A DNA stretch of 64,000 bases. Source: Linnemannia schmuckeri. Lineage: Eukaryota > Mortierellomycota > Mortierellomycetes > Mortierellales > Mortierellaceae. Positions within the stretch are counted from its first letter, which is position 1; every line of letters starts with the position of its first letter. Where the stretch lies: assembly GCA_029449235.1 (NCBI GenBank), contig JANATG010000003.1, positions 930,001 to 994,000 of the forward strand, written 5' to 3'. Under the pieces are notes generated by a model. The model did no database searches and was not told where the DNA came from. It saw only the letters and a program-made list of their open reading frames with translations. Positions 36,562-48,200 of the stretch are shown here, in pieces. The position numbers were made by a program, and so were the translations under genes.

Positions 36562-37447
36562 TTACTCGTAAAGGAAGACGACGAGTCCAACACCTCCGAG
36601 GAGGGCATACTTCAACAGTGGGTAATCGGTCATGAAGATGGTGAACATGCCGAGATATGGCAAGAAACCCTGGACGCGTCCAACAATATCCTTGGGCTCG
36701 ATCCACATCTTGCCTCTGTTGTGGTACAGTTCCTGATAAATTCCTCTGTCGTCAACATTGTTGTTGTCGCCCTTTGTCAGCAGCAACTGGCTTCCTGTTT
36801 TTGGTCTAATGGGAGCAACAATAACAACAATGAACGAAGGAGTTAGTGATGATCAACTGGTTGTGGTGAAAAACGATCCTAAAAGAAAAACAGAGCAAAG
36901 AAAGAAAACGTACGAGTCGTGGCGATCGATGACACGGTGGACGATAGGGATATCGCGTCCTGGGATCTTGAAGACACAGATCTCACCAATGTCGATGGGC
37001 TTCTTAGGGTTGCTCAAGAATAAGATATCTCCTCTTGCGAATGCGGGTTCCATACTTTCACTAGAGAAGATTGAAAAAAAGGTTTGTCAAATCAAGGGTC
37101 AGTTACGTGGCAGGTTCAGAAGGGACTGTTGGGAGAATTGGAAAGAAGGGGGCTACCGAGGTAGAGCGGGAGGGAACGAGGAAATGGTAAAAAGTACCTC
37201 AGGACGACGACGAGGGGAGATTCACAATTGGTGTAGAGACCCCAGGCCTTGTATGACATGAAGACGCCGAAGAGCATCATCAAGACGTTGAGTGAGTTTG
37301 TGAGGACCTATGTGATTCACATACCACCATGAACAAAGTTAGTCCAGGAACAAAGACACGTATATTATTTTTTGTGGGAGAACAGACTGACAGACTGACT
37401 AGGGTGTGATGATGTGAGTTTGTTGAGCGTACCTGACGCAGGTTCAT
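36562..37447 (-). CDS. SEC11: Signal peptidase complex catalytic subunit SEC11
   Basis: Four exons, 37447-37433, 37307-37198, 37060-36914 and 36805-36562, give 171 residues, the normal Sec11 size. It is the ER-membrane serine protease that removes signal peptides. The N-terminal helix MMLFGVFMSYKAWGLY is followed by VVVLSESMEPAFARGD, with the nucleophile Ser44, then IVHRVIDRHDS, whose His is the general base of the ER-type enzyme, and LLTKGDNNNVDDRGIY with the conserved Asp. A C-terminal hydrophobic helix follows (LLKYALLGGVGLVVFLYE). The first exon is only 15 bases (MNLRQ). The gene is divergent from VRP1, sharing a 452-base promoter interval. Confidence 0.96.
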
Positions 37448-37899
37448 GGCTGGTCTTTTATGTGTTTATGTTTGAGTGTGAAATGGGTGTGGTTGTTATA
37501 CTAGCGGTTTTAAGACGCGAGGAAAGAGAGGAAGACAAGTAAGAGTGAGAGAGTGAATGAGCAAGAGATGAGAAGAAGAGAACAAAAGGGACGAGCCAAG
37601 TAAACTGATGCAAAACGCCGTTCTCCATCTCCAGTTGTCCTCCAGCAGTCCTCCACTGGCAAGCAGGGACGTGGATTTCCAACACGTGACCGATGCATGT
37701 AGCAAGTGACAAACACAAAAAAGGTTTCAATAAAAACGACAGACAACTCGAGCCTCGCACCTCCACCCTTCCCTCTACTTTCACTCTCGACACAACTTCC
37801 ATCACTCACACCTACACCTACTTCCTCCTCCGCTTCTTCTCCCTTTCACTATTCAACTTTCTCTCTTTCTCTCTCTCTCACAACACTTCCTTTTACATT
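37448..37899. promoter_or_regulatory. Divergent promoter interval of SEC11 and VRP1
   Basis: No ORF of merit. The right end is CT-rich just before the VRP1 start (TCTCTCTC then ACATTATG), typical of a fungal leader. No specific factor site could be assigned. Confidence 0.5.
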
Positions 37900-40352
37900 A
37901 TGCCACCACCACCTCCTCCACCCCCTCCCCCAGGCGGCGGACCTCCTCCACCTCCCCCTCCTCCCGGTGGTGGACCACCAAAAGCTGCTGCTCTCCCTCC
38001 CCCATCGAAGGATCGCAACGCCCTCCTCTCCCAAATTCAAAGTGGCACCAGACTTAAAAAGGCCGTTACCAATGACCGTTCTGCCCCTGTTGTCTGTACG
38101 TCTCTCTTGTTTCCCCCTTCTTTGCACACACGCCCAATGTTGATTACTTTTTATCCACTCACTGTCAAGTCTCGACACACAAAAAAAAAGCGTGACTTTT
38201 TCCTAACCGTTTGCAATGAATGAAATGAACTACAATAGCTGCTCCAAAGTCGAACGGCGGTGGAACAGCGTTAGGGAGACCACCCCAAATTGGAGGCGCA
38301 AGTAATGGAGGCGGCAGTGCTGCAAATGCCGCTGCCCCCAGTGGTGCACCACAATTAGGAGGACTGTTTGCAGGAGGAATCCCCAAGCTGAAGAGTCGAA
38401 GCGGCGGTCTGGACACTGGAGGTAAAAAACAACGAAGGCGCATTATGTTTATTTTTTTGGTGAAAGGCTGTTGCTTTTTTTATTTCTGTTCTTTTGGAAC
38501 TTTTTCAACTGCCAAGAGAAATGGGGTCGCAGTTCTTTCGTTAATGCGATTTCCAGGCTGTTGTCTATTTGTTGTTGCTGTTGGGCAACGAAGAATGAAA
38601 GGTCGACAGAGATAATTGTTCATGGACGTCATGGAAATAGTAAACCAGTAGTCGGCGGATATTTGGGACATAACACGACACGACACGACATACATGCGGG
38701 AACAAAAGACATCAAGAAATAATCGACTGGACGGACAGACTGAGCATGCAACGGGAGGATTTCCTTTCAAACTTTAGTCTTAGATCTTTGGCCTTTGTCT
38801 ACAGACAAGTCGACCGACCAAAAAACCAACTCGACTCCATCGCCAAAGGACCATTCCAGTCCCGTTCTCCAGCAATTCGCTTTTTGGTTTATATTTACCC
38901 AGCGGACGAACGCTATTATATTGCATCCCAGTGCATTTGAGCTGCTCTCACCCTCACACAGTCTCGGCCAACCCATCCTTTTCTTTCTTCTGAGCGCTCC
39001 AGTTTGTCGTATTTTCTTTGTGTTCCTTCTCATAATGACAGGCGACTGTTGTCATTTTTTCTCTGGACAAGCTGATGCTTCCCTTGCACCCGTGCGTGGT
39101 GTCGATGTGATGTCTGACATGTACTAGCAAAATGCATCTCGGAACCTAACATATCCAATGCTATTCGCTTCATCATCCCCCATTGTATATAGCTGACTCT
39201 AGTGCACACAGTAATGCCAGCACTCCTGTGAGAGGACTTCCAAAGCCACCTGCAGTTGAAAGCCCAGCAAGGGCAACTCCTCCAGCACCAAAAGCAACCC
39301 CGCCTAGTCTGCCAGGAAGAACCCCGCCACCAACGCGTCAGGCGCCCATGACCCCACCATCAGGAGGAGGAGGAGCGCCTAGTTTGCCCAATCGTGGCTC
39401 ACCTGCTAGATCAGTTCCTGCTCCACCACCCATCAATGGATCATCTAATACTTCGCCAGCTCGGGCCATCCCAGCCCCTCCGCCAACCCCTGGACGTACT
39501 GTTCCCGCTGTTCCTCCAACACCTGCACGTTCACCAGCACCCCCAGCACCGCCACGAAAGACAGGACCTCCTCCACCGCCCGCCAGGACTAACGGATCAT
39601 CACCTGCTCCTCCAGCAACACCTTCTCGACCAACACCAGGAGTCCCTAATCGCGCACCACCTCAACAGCCTGCTCGAGCCTCACCAGCACCCCCAGCAGC
39701 CACTTTACCTTCGCCCATTGTCACCGCTACCCCACCCAACAGGACCCGCCCTCCACCTACCGCCCCTGCCGCCATACCACCAGCCGTTCCTGGTGTAGGA
39801 GCCAGACCCCGATCTGGATCAGCACCTCAGCGACCTCTTACCACCGCCGTTAAAGCGCGTAAGTTGCAAGACTTACGAAGGAATCAGAGAGAACTGGTTG
39901 ATGAACATGATCGCTCGCAATACTGTTGTATTCGACTTTCTAATGTTTTATCGCCCTTTTTTTATGTCAAATAGCAGAACCGCCAGCAACGGAAGGTAGA
40001 TGGACATTCAGGACGGCGTCTGATTTCCCAGCACCTCGACCAAATCACAACCAGGGCTCGAAGGTGTATCCCAGTGGCAACTCGACAGGAAGCTGTAAGT
40101 ATCCTGGATGACTTGACATATGGAAACACTTTTTGTTTTTACTCTTCCAGGCATTCCATGCATGATGTCATGGCTTGAAAACATGAATTATCGACTAACG
40201 CGGCATACCCAATCTTTTGGGCTGTTTTTTATTTTGCCTCTTTTTGCGATGGTTGCACAGCTATCCCTCTGGACTTGTCGGCATTAGCAGGAGTAGCAGC
40301 AGGAAGGGTGCCTCCTCCCCCGCCTCTCGGAGGCGGTGGTCGTTATCGTTAA
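37900..40352 (+). CDS. VRP1: Verprolin/WIP, WH2-domain actin regulator
   Basis: Five exons, 37900-38095, 38239-38421, 39193-39858, 39975-40094 and 40261-40352, give 418 residues. It opens with a proline run (MPPPPPPPPPPGGG) and has a WH2 actin-binding motif near residues 36-60 (DRNALLSQIQSGTRLKKAV). A long Pro/Ala/Ser region with SH3-type PPxPxR and TPPPxR motifs fills the middle. Near the C-terminus WTFRTASDFPAPR corresponds to the WASP-binding segment, and the end is RVPPPPPLGGGG. Verprolin links WASP (Las17) to actin at endocytic patches. Intron 2 (38422-39192) is long, 771 bases. Exon 4 has a tandem TAGCAG acceptor (39972-39977), so one residue may be optional. Confidence 0.93.
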
Positions 40353-40612
40353 GGATACTGGCAACAAATGCTACCCCGTCGTACAATAAAACCCCCAATT
40401 TTTTGCGATATTCTCCTCGTATGTACTCGTGTGTGTGTGCATGTTGCATGATTCTAATAGTCAAGGCTGCATTGAATTTTACCACAGTAACAACAAAATT
40501 AAGACAAGACACGTATTTAAGAACGAAGGGGCTGGTGTAATTGGGCGAGGTTGCTACTTTATTTTATTTTTTCCTTTTTGCGGGCAGGTACACAAGCGAA
40601 TGAATGATATTG

Positions 40613-41415
40613 TTACTCATCGTCGATCCCGCCACCATTCCGCTCGACGAGTCTCCTGTGTTGCTCGGCAGCATCGGCGACCATTTCCTTTCTCTTGAGC
40701 GAGACCGCATCCAATTGTTTTTGCAGACTGGCGATCTGGTCCTGAAGCATCTTGATATCCAATTCTGCCTTGGCTATTTTTTTTGTAGAGATGACAAACC
40801 AACAAAACAATCGGTGAGTTTTAGGAGGAAGGGAAGCAAATATGAGAAAGTTAGCAAGAGAAAAACAAGACAGGGTAGAGGCGAACCTTTTACTACTGTG
40901 ACGGGTCTGGAGGCGTCTTCGACAATGGCGCCAAACTCACGGTGGTAGACTTCCTTGGTTGCGCTCCATTGATGTTCCTTTTTGCTCGATTCCTTTGCCA
41001 ATGTGTCAATCTCTGCTTGTACGCCGTCGCTATTTGAGAAGGAGAGGTCGGAATCGACGAAAACTGAATGTTAGAGGGAGAAGAGTCAAGGGACTTCTAA
41101 CGAGAAAGATCTTTGGTAAAGAATACATTTCGTGCATGAAGAAAAGTCGAAGGAAAAACGGTAAAAGATAGCTTACCGATTGGTACTGTCAGCGGGGTCT
41201 TCCAGCTGCTCCTGCTTTGCGGCCAATCGCTCACGAACCGAGATCAGAGTCCGGGTCGACTTCTCAAGCTATCATACATAGGATGAACACATAGACAGTT
41301 GAAAAAAGGGGAAAAACGCCAAGGGTGAGTTTGTGTTCTTTCTAACTGTTGCTTTGACTCCCTGGGAAAGGCAAAATGAAAAATAGCAAACCGCATGAAA
41401 AAAAAAAAAAACGCT

Positions 41416-41447
<32 letters not shown>

Positions 41448-42175
41448 GGCTCCTTGCTTTCTACTACTGCCATTTTCTGTTGTTTTTTACCTCCTCGAGG
41501 GCAACCTTCTCCGGGTCAGCTCCTGTACGTTCCTCCCTGTTGGCAGGAAAAACAAAGTCAGAAACAGAGAGAGAAGAAGAATGGAGGATTAGTTTATATG
41601 CCATGCACAGGAAAACACTAAAGTAAAAGAGAGTTCTCCCGTTTTTCCTCCCATGCTGTAAAAAAAAACTGTTCTTTGTCTTTCCAGCTTTTCAGCGATG
41701 GAAAATGCAAGAACAAAAACAAAGAAGTACAAGTGAGTAAATGGGAGCAACGTTACTTTTCGATTGCCTCGAGACGGTCTTTGCAGAACATCAGCTCTGC
41801 ATCCAAATCAGCTTGTGGCACAATGACAGCAGCAGTGACAGTGGCAGTGGTTTTAGTGTGCTCGGGCACTTTTTGATCTTTCGAGAGGGTGTCTTTGTCG
41901 TCCTCCTGCGTTTGTTCCTGTGCCTGTTCCTGGATCAGAGTTGAAGCATCGGACGTAGTGGTAGTGGGGGTGTTGGTTCCTGGTGTGATATCAGAGACCA
42001 GCGACTCGGTCGTCTACAAAGATTATAGTGTAGAGGGCGAGAAAGAGTTGAGTTAGACTAGTTTGATAAGGGCGTGTGCCACGGTCGGAGGTTGACATGA
42101 GCAGACACATAGTAATGAGAATGACTTTCAGGGTCATACATGGATCTGTGAAGTGGGTTCGACAGCAGTGCTCAT
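40613..42175 (-). CDS. Hypothetical coiled-coil protein, 244 residues
   Basis: Six exons, 42175-42140, 42013-41757, 41536-41491, 41268-41177, 41029-40887 and 40773-40613, assemble with matching phases. The first third is Thr/Gln/Ser-rich and disordered (TTTTSDASTLIQEQAQEQT). From about residue 85 it is helical and heptad-like: LDAELMFCKDRLEAIEK, LEKSTRTLISVRERLAAKQE, EIDTLAKESSKKEHQWSATK and a last segment ELDIKMLQDQIASLQKQLDA. No membrane segment or enzyme motif is seen. I do not recognise the family; a scaffold or tethering role is only suggested by the coiled coil. The donor after AAAG at 40,887 (GTTCGC) is weak, and that junction is the least certain. Confidence 0.7.
41422..41447. repeat. 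Poly(T) tract, 26 bases, in an intron
   Basis: Lies in intron 3 of the coiled-coil gene, read as poly(A) on its sense strand. Confidence 0.9.
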
Positions 42176-42786
42176 GGTGGCGAGGGGTATAAAGAATAAG
42201 CAAAGGTTGATGAGAAAAGTGTAAGACTTAATGTATGGTTAGGTGTGGGGAAGAAAAAGAGAGAAAGAAAGAAAAGTCAACGAACGAAAAGGCGGAGCTT
42301 CTTTTTGAAGTGAACACAAAACGACAAAGGGGAAGGGGGCAAGAAAAGGGGCGTTCGACCATGTCCCGTCGACAAAAAACCATGTTGTATCGTACATGTA
42401 CTTTCATCATACTCACTTCTACATCATTGATACATTACATCCTACATACACAGTCGTACATATCTCGCACATAAATTCGATGGCAACTCTTACTTTGCGC
42501 TGTTGCTGACTGCTGCTGTCGGCTGCTGCTGCTGCTGCTCAGAAAACGAGAGAAAACGAGAGCAGTGTATGCGTATGTGAGTGTGTTTGTCGAACACGGT
42601 CAAATTTCGATCTGCTTCTTTTTTTAGACGAGTGAACGAGAGAGAAATGCGAAAGAGAGGGAGACGGGTATGTACGGACGGCAAAGCAGCTCTACCGAAC
42701 TCTCTCCTTTGTTTAATTACCGTCTTCCTTTGTTCCCTGAAATATATCCTCCGTCTTTTTAATAGTTTCTATGACGAAGTAGCGCC
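42176..42786. other. Intergenic spacer, no gene seen
   Basis: Between the start of the coiled-coil gene and the stop of the EngB-type GTPase gene, both minus. The plus strand is purine-rich around 42,240-42,350 and has a CTGCTG cluster near 42,510-42,540. Confidence 0.55.
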
Positions 42787-43459
42787 TCACAGAGTCAATT
42801 GACCTGCTTTAACGATCGCAGCCCGAAGTTCATCCAGTCCGTCCTTGGTCTTACTGCTAACACCCAACACCAGAGGGAAACAACAGATCGCGTCCTTGAC
42901 CAGCTCTGCCTCAATCTCAGCCTTGGCAGCACTGTACTTCGTCTTGGAGAGCCGATCCATTTTGGTCAGGACCACTTGATAAGAAAGCCCCGAACTGTCG
43001 AGGAGCTTCATGATCTGGGTATCGCTCTCCTTGAGCCCATGAGATGGATCCACCAAAATGTATATCCTCCTCAAGCTATATTGGAATAGGAAGTACAAAG
43101 ATGGAGATGGATCGGCGTTAGTCAAACTGGCTGTAGGGAAGGAGATGGACAATGGCTCTACAAGACCGAGATGGGCTTACTTTTTCCTGTTCTGAAGGTA
43201 GCTAATGATCATGCCGCCCCACTCATCTCGACTCTTCCACCCGTATCCTGGCATATCCACCAACGACAGCTTGTCGCCCAGTTTAAAAAAGTTCATCATC
43301 CGCGTATGACCCTATTTTTGCGAAACAAAAGACATAACGTAAGAAAAAAACCTTGTCCTGTTCGCTTTGTCATCCAATGCCCTACTCCTCCCACTATTGA
43401 CATAACAAAAGTCCGTTCCTTTGTTTCTCCTGCTGCTGCTCAGTTTGTTAATTGGTGCT

Positions 43460-43499
<40 letters not shown>

Positions 43500-44408
43500 T
43501 TACAGGTTTGCTTGATGTCTTGACGAGACCGTTACGGTTGACTAGACCGTTGATGAGACTGGACTTGCCAATGTTACTCCTGCCAACAAACGCAACCTAG
43601 GAGTGTTGATTGTAGCACTTCTGTCAGATTGGGTGTCCTTGATGAAATCCTCCATTTACAACTGGCGCCCACGTATATACATTACCTCGGGTATTATGGT
43701 GTTGTCGGGTATCATCGAGAGATTGGTCGCGCTCTTGACAAACTCGGCGGGCGAAAAAAAAAACTTGTGAGCCTTGCTCAGCTCATTCTTCGTTGCACCT
43801 GGCACGAATGGGAACGCCTGTAGTTTCTTGGGGAACTTTTCTGATGTCGGCTTTGTAGATACTGTCGTTGATGCAGATGGCGTTGAGGATGGTGCTTTGC
43901 TGTTCTTGTGCGTGCTAGATCTCTCCTGCTGTTGGTGCTGCTGATCTGCGAATGCTGGTGACTTGGAGGTGACGGGTCTGCTGGATTCGAGCGATGGGGG
44001 TGCAAGACTCACGATCCTGATGGGTCGATCCGATCTGTCTGGCTTGGTCGTCGGAAAGCCTCGATGAACTGTACTTCGCCTCGTGGATAGCACTTCCGTC
44101 GAACCGGAGGTGGATGTAGGCGCCTTCGCGTTTACTGAGTCCGAATTTGCAGCAGGCACTTCAGTCCTAATTATTGAAGTCTTTGCCTTGTCGATTTGTG
44201 TTGCGCCCTCAATCGATTCGGTTAAAGAAGATCGATTGTAAGGCGCCCGATCCTGACTGCTTGGTATCCGGCGAAAGCCAGCTCGCGTCCTGACGCCGCG
44301 TGAAGGTGCCTGGTTCAATTGCAAGGATACAGGCTGTATGTAGTTGTGGTAGAATACTGTGCCCCATGACGAAGCTGTCTTCCTTGCTGTTCCTGTGATG
44401 GAGGTCAT
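42787..44408 (-). CDS. MRX8: Mitochondrial EngB/YihA-type GTPase
   Basis: Four exons, 44408-43686, 43596-43504, 43311-43181 and 43075-42787, give 411 residues; an in-frame ATG at 44564 would add 52. The first 240 residues are Ser/Thr-rich, and the stretch from MTSITGTARKTASS to TRAGFRR looks like a cleavable mitochondrial presequence, which is why I prefer 44,408. The GTPase domain has G1 FVGRSNIGKSSL, switch I ending GHTRMMNFF, G3 LVDMPGYG, G4 LTKMD and G5 SSKTKDGL. This set is specific for the EngB/YsxC family, which assists large ribosomal subunit assembly in bacteria; the yeast member Mrx8 acts in mitochondrial translation. The gene is divergent from TOM7 across about 250 bases. Intron 2 carries a 36-base homopolymer directly after the donor. 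Confidence 0.88.
43461..43496. repeat. Poly(A) tract, 36 bases, in an intron
   Basis: Reads as poly(T) on the sense strand and begins just after the GTAAGCC donor of the EngB-type gene's second intron. Confidence 0.9.
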
Positions 44409-44658
44409 TCCTTGCTGGCTTCTTCCTCGCTTCGTTGCTTGTACGCAATGGTAGTTGCCAGACGGTTCTGCTGAAAAAGGAAAATTGAGACAGCGGGCAA
44501 AGTGCGCTTTGTGTGCCGATGTGCCAAGCCACTCAAAGTCAACAGTCCAAGTCGTCGGAAACACAAAACTGATTCACCTTCACCTCCCCAACGCAACTTA
44601 ACCGTTCATTCATCCCCTCTCTCTTTCTCTCCCACACACTCACACTCACATATACAAC

Positions 44659-45241
44659 ATGAACCACGAAACCAAGGAAGTCATCCTCAAGGTCACCGAT
44701 GTCGTCAAGACTGTCGTTCACTTCGGCTTCATCCCATTCGTGATCTACCTCGGTGCGCTCTTCTTTCTTTCGACATAATACTGCGCTGGCAATGATATCA
44801 TTCTCAGTGAACTTGAACTTGCGTCTGTTTATACAGCAAACTAACCTTTGGACACCTTTTCATTATGAACATATAGGATTCACCCGGTAAGAAGAGCAGT
44901 AACTCTCAAATGAGATTTGAGGGCAACACCGACGCATAGCTCGCTGACCAGAAGCTACACGAAGCGTCCGGAACGGGGCACCACCACCACCACCACTTGC
45001 ACCAAAACAACAGCCGGAGATATTACTCCAACGGACAGGACGCATGGACAAAGACGAACATCATCGTACTAACCGGATAGACATACAACGGCTATATCGA
45101 AGTTTACTCTCAATCAACCAACTTCGGACAGCTTACTTACGCCTTTTTTCATTCTTTCTGCGTGTACTCCTATCCTTCCTACAATTTTACAGAAGCGATC
45201 CCAAGCCCTCTTTGATCCGCCTTATCCTTCCTTTGGCTTAA
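44659..45241 (+). CDS. TOM7: Mitochondrial import receptor subunit TOM7
   Basis: Three exons, 44659-44752, 44877-44886 and 45193-45241, give 50 residues, the normal Tom7 length. The single transmembrane helix is HFGFIPFVIYLGF, followed by TRSDPKPSLIRLILPLA, matching the family pattern G-F-x-P-x-x-x-x-L-G and the C-terminal P-x-x-x-x-L-x-x-P. Tom7 sits in the outer membrane TOM complex and tunes its assembly and stability. The middle exon is only 10 bases and is needed to keep the frame (it supplies FT and parts of the flanking Gly and Arg). AATAAA follows at 45,340. Confidence 0.92.
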
Positions 45242-45339
45242 GCCTCTCCGGTGACAGACAAGAAGGATCAAGAGACCATCAAGATACGGAAGCATGCCAT
45301 TACATATTTGCATTGAACAACGACGACGTGCGGACGGGA

Positions 45340-45345
45340 AATAAA
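45340..45345 (+). terminator. Poly(A) signal AATAAA after TOM7
   Basis: Hexamer about 100 bases past the TOM7 stop. Confidence 0.45.
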
Positions 45346-45480
45346 GACATCATACTTACACGTGACTCAATGTGCCATTTGGCCCAAGACTTATGACGCT
45401 TTTGCTCCGAACACCACCACACTACGACTACTACCACCACTGTCCTCTTCTGCTCTGATTCGACACCCTTCAAACTTCAA

Positions 45481-48200
45481 ATGAGGACTCAACATCAACA
45501 AGCTCTTCTGGACCCGAATGTAGCTGCAGAGCTGACCATTGGTAATAACACTCGCTTGCATCCCCTTCTTCATTCCCACTGGGAAGTGGTTCGAAGAGTC
45601 GTGGAAGGCACCCTGAGTGTGCTTGAAATTTCCATTCAACATTATCTAACAAAAAGCTTTAAACGGGCTGAACGTTTATAGACGAGATCTTCGATGGTGT
45701 AGTCCTGTATGGTAAGAAAGCAAAACAGCATTGGCTCTGCTTCACGCCTATTTCTTACTTCAAACGCAAAGCTTCTGATACATGTTTTTGACTCAACGTT
45801 CATATTTGGCTCGGTATGTGTTTTTTTATGTCACTGCTCATAGGTATGGGCAACCAGGAAGAATCAGCGAGATATCAGCAAGATGGAGAGACATTCCCAT
45901 GGGCGTCCGACGAACCTCTGACCTCGGAGGAGGAACAGGAGTACGAGGCGCATTCAGAGGACAACGTAGGGACTACCGCCACCAATATCAGCACCGAAAC
46001 CGCCTCTGCAATTGCTGATCTGGATGCCGCGGACATAGATATGTTCAAACAGCTTATTGAGGCTATTGGACTTGTTGGGACCGACCCCATTTACAGCTAT
46101 CATCGATATCACAACAACGACAGCGTCAGACGTGAGGGATCTGCAGACGAGTCCGAGGTCGCTTTTACAACAGTAACCCACCCTGACTCTGTGCATCCAA
46201 AGTCAGCAGTATTTCCATCATCGGAAGACGACGAGAACGTCTTTTCACTATTTGGATCGCAGGGTATTGTGGACCCTTCGGCAAGTCCACCACGACCACG
46301 ACCACCATTACCACGGCCTCCTCCACCCGGACTGGCGTTTGATTTTGAATCAAGATTGAGCTTGCCTCGTAGACGACAACGATCTGGGTTCTACAATGAC
46401 TCCTACCGCCCCGCGACCAGGAGGTACGTCCCTCCCGTAATCAGGGAAAATTATACTCCAGCGGTCAGAATTCAGGATACACCGGACATCATACCAGAGT
46501 TCATGGGAATCGATATTCCAACCGGGAAAGCCGGTTGCGCCAGAAGGGATGCTGTGGTCAGGCGGCCATCTGCGCTTAAAAAGCGAGTCGGTAAACCGAT
46601 TGACACACCTCTTCCCGCCAATGTGGAAGAGGCACCAACTACGAGATACCTCTATCCCGAACCGGAAGCGTTAGCGGCGTCAAATGCTAGCACCAAAGCA
46701 GAGCCAGAGATTGCAAAACTTACTGAAACCAAACAGGAAACACCAACAGAACCATCAATTCTCATCAAAGAGGATACACCAACATCAACATCTCCTCGCA
46801 CAAAGCAGGTAAGAAAGTCAATCCTCTCTTTGCAGAATGAGCTTCCAGTCGCAGGTGACCGTGCGTATGTGTCTGTGAGTGAAAAGAAAGCGAGGAAATG
46901 ACAAAATACCCCTTCGTGAGGGCAATGTAGATGAACAACGAGGCATCGACCAGGGCGCGCCGGACTTCACGATTGATAGTCACTTGGGCAACCCCTCCCA
47001 GCACATATGCCTCGACCTCCAAACTACTAAGAACGACAGAGGGGCCTTTGCCACTGTTATCGACCTCGATTACCCGTGCAGCTACGACCAGGACAAACCG
47101 GACAACGGCCACGGTCGTAGTCACTGCCAATGACAATGAACGGAGTAGGCAGCGTAGAAAAGACTCGTGCAGTTCTGTTGCAGCACAAGGTGAGCAATCG
47201 TACATACGCCCCGACGAAAAGCATGTCGTGGTACTGCTGGCTACTCCTGTCCTCTTCTTATCCTAAGAGATCATTGAATTGCTAACCTGATGCTTTCGAT
47301 TCTTTGTATGGCGAAATAGCTGGAGGCAGAGTACCGAGGGAATTGAGATACTATCAACCTCCACCTGGACTGAGTGACTGTGCGGACACGATTCTGGCAG
47401 GCGAGGAGTTTAGCATCCCAAAGACGGCGACAGACCTTGGCGACTCGGGCGACCGTGTACCAATCCGAATCTTGGACGATTTTGTGATCTACAACAAGAA
47501 CAAAAGCCGACCGGGATATGGGTTCCGCTTCTCGGATCTGGAAAAATGTTTCGATCGTCGCTGCGATATTGGGGTCAGCGGGAGAGTTCGACCTGCGCTG
47601 ATCAAGCATGGACGGATATTTGGTCGTAAGAAGGTTCAGACTACAGGCACTGGGACAAACGACAAGCCACCCACTATTCATGTCTCCAAAGTCCTTGGCT
47701 GGGGTGTGCAGATGGTCGACAATGGCGAGAGCTATCTATGGGTCAAGACTCAATTCGCGACGTACATCTTGGGCTCGCCAGCACCTATGTACGGCCCAAT
47801 CTACGATGACTTGTTCAAGAAGACCCGGTTGACAAACTTGCTGATGGTAGCCCTGATTGCCGATGAGGATGTGACGCTAGACAAGTTTGTATCAAACATG
47901 CGTTACACAAAGGCTGGCGCGTACAATCGATCGCCGAGACGTGTCCTTGCAGGAGGGCCTGTTAGGCCGAACTGGGACCAGCCCTTGACACATTCGGACC
48001 TTATGACTCACAGCGCGTTCATTCAGGAGGAAATCGTGATGTGGTGGAAACAGTACAATCTGCCCTGGGAGGAGGGTCTCACTCCATCGATCTTCAAAGA
48101 GCTGAACGAGCTGACCAAGGCTCATGCAATACTGGGTCCTGTTGCGAGGTTTCAAGTACTGCCACTCCGCAAGAAACGCGTCCAGGAGGAGATGTATTAG
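45481..48200 (+). CDS. RFTS (DNMT1 replication-foci) domain protein without methyltransferase
   Basis: Five exons, 45481-45541, 45682-45711, 45844-46808, 46931-47189 and 47320-48200, give 731 residues. The N-terminal half is acidic, then Pro/Arg-rich and disordered (PRPRPPLPRPPPPG). Exon 5 is a folded domain: VPIRILDDFVIYNK, GFRFSDLEK, then HVSKVLGWGVQMVDNGESY, LWVKTQFATYILGSPAPMYG and YDDLFKKTRLTNLLM. This resembles the replication foci targeting domain of DNMT1-type cytosine methyltransferases, which binds ubiquitinated histone H3 and folds back on the catalytic site. The frame stops 8 residues after VLPLRKKRVQ, and no PC, ENV or other methyltransferase motif is visible in the next kilobase. 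Nuclear location is expected. Exon 2 (30 bases) is tentative. It could be an accessory protein or a truncated relative. Confidence 0.75.
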
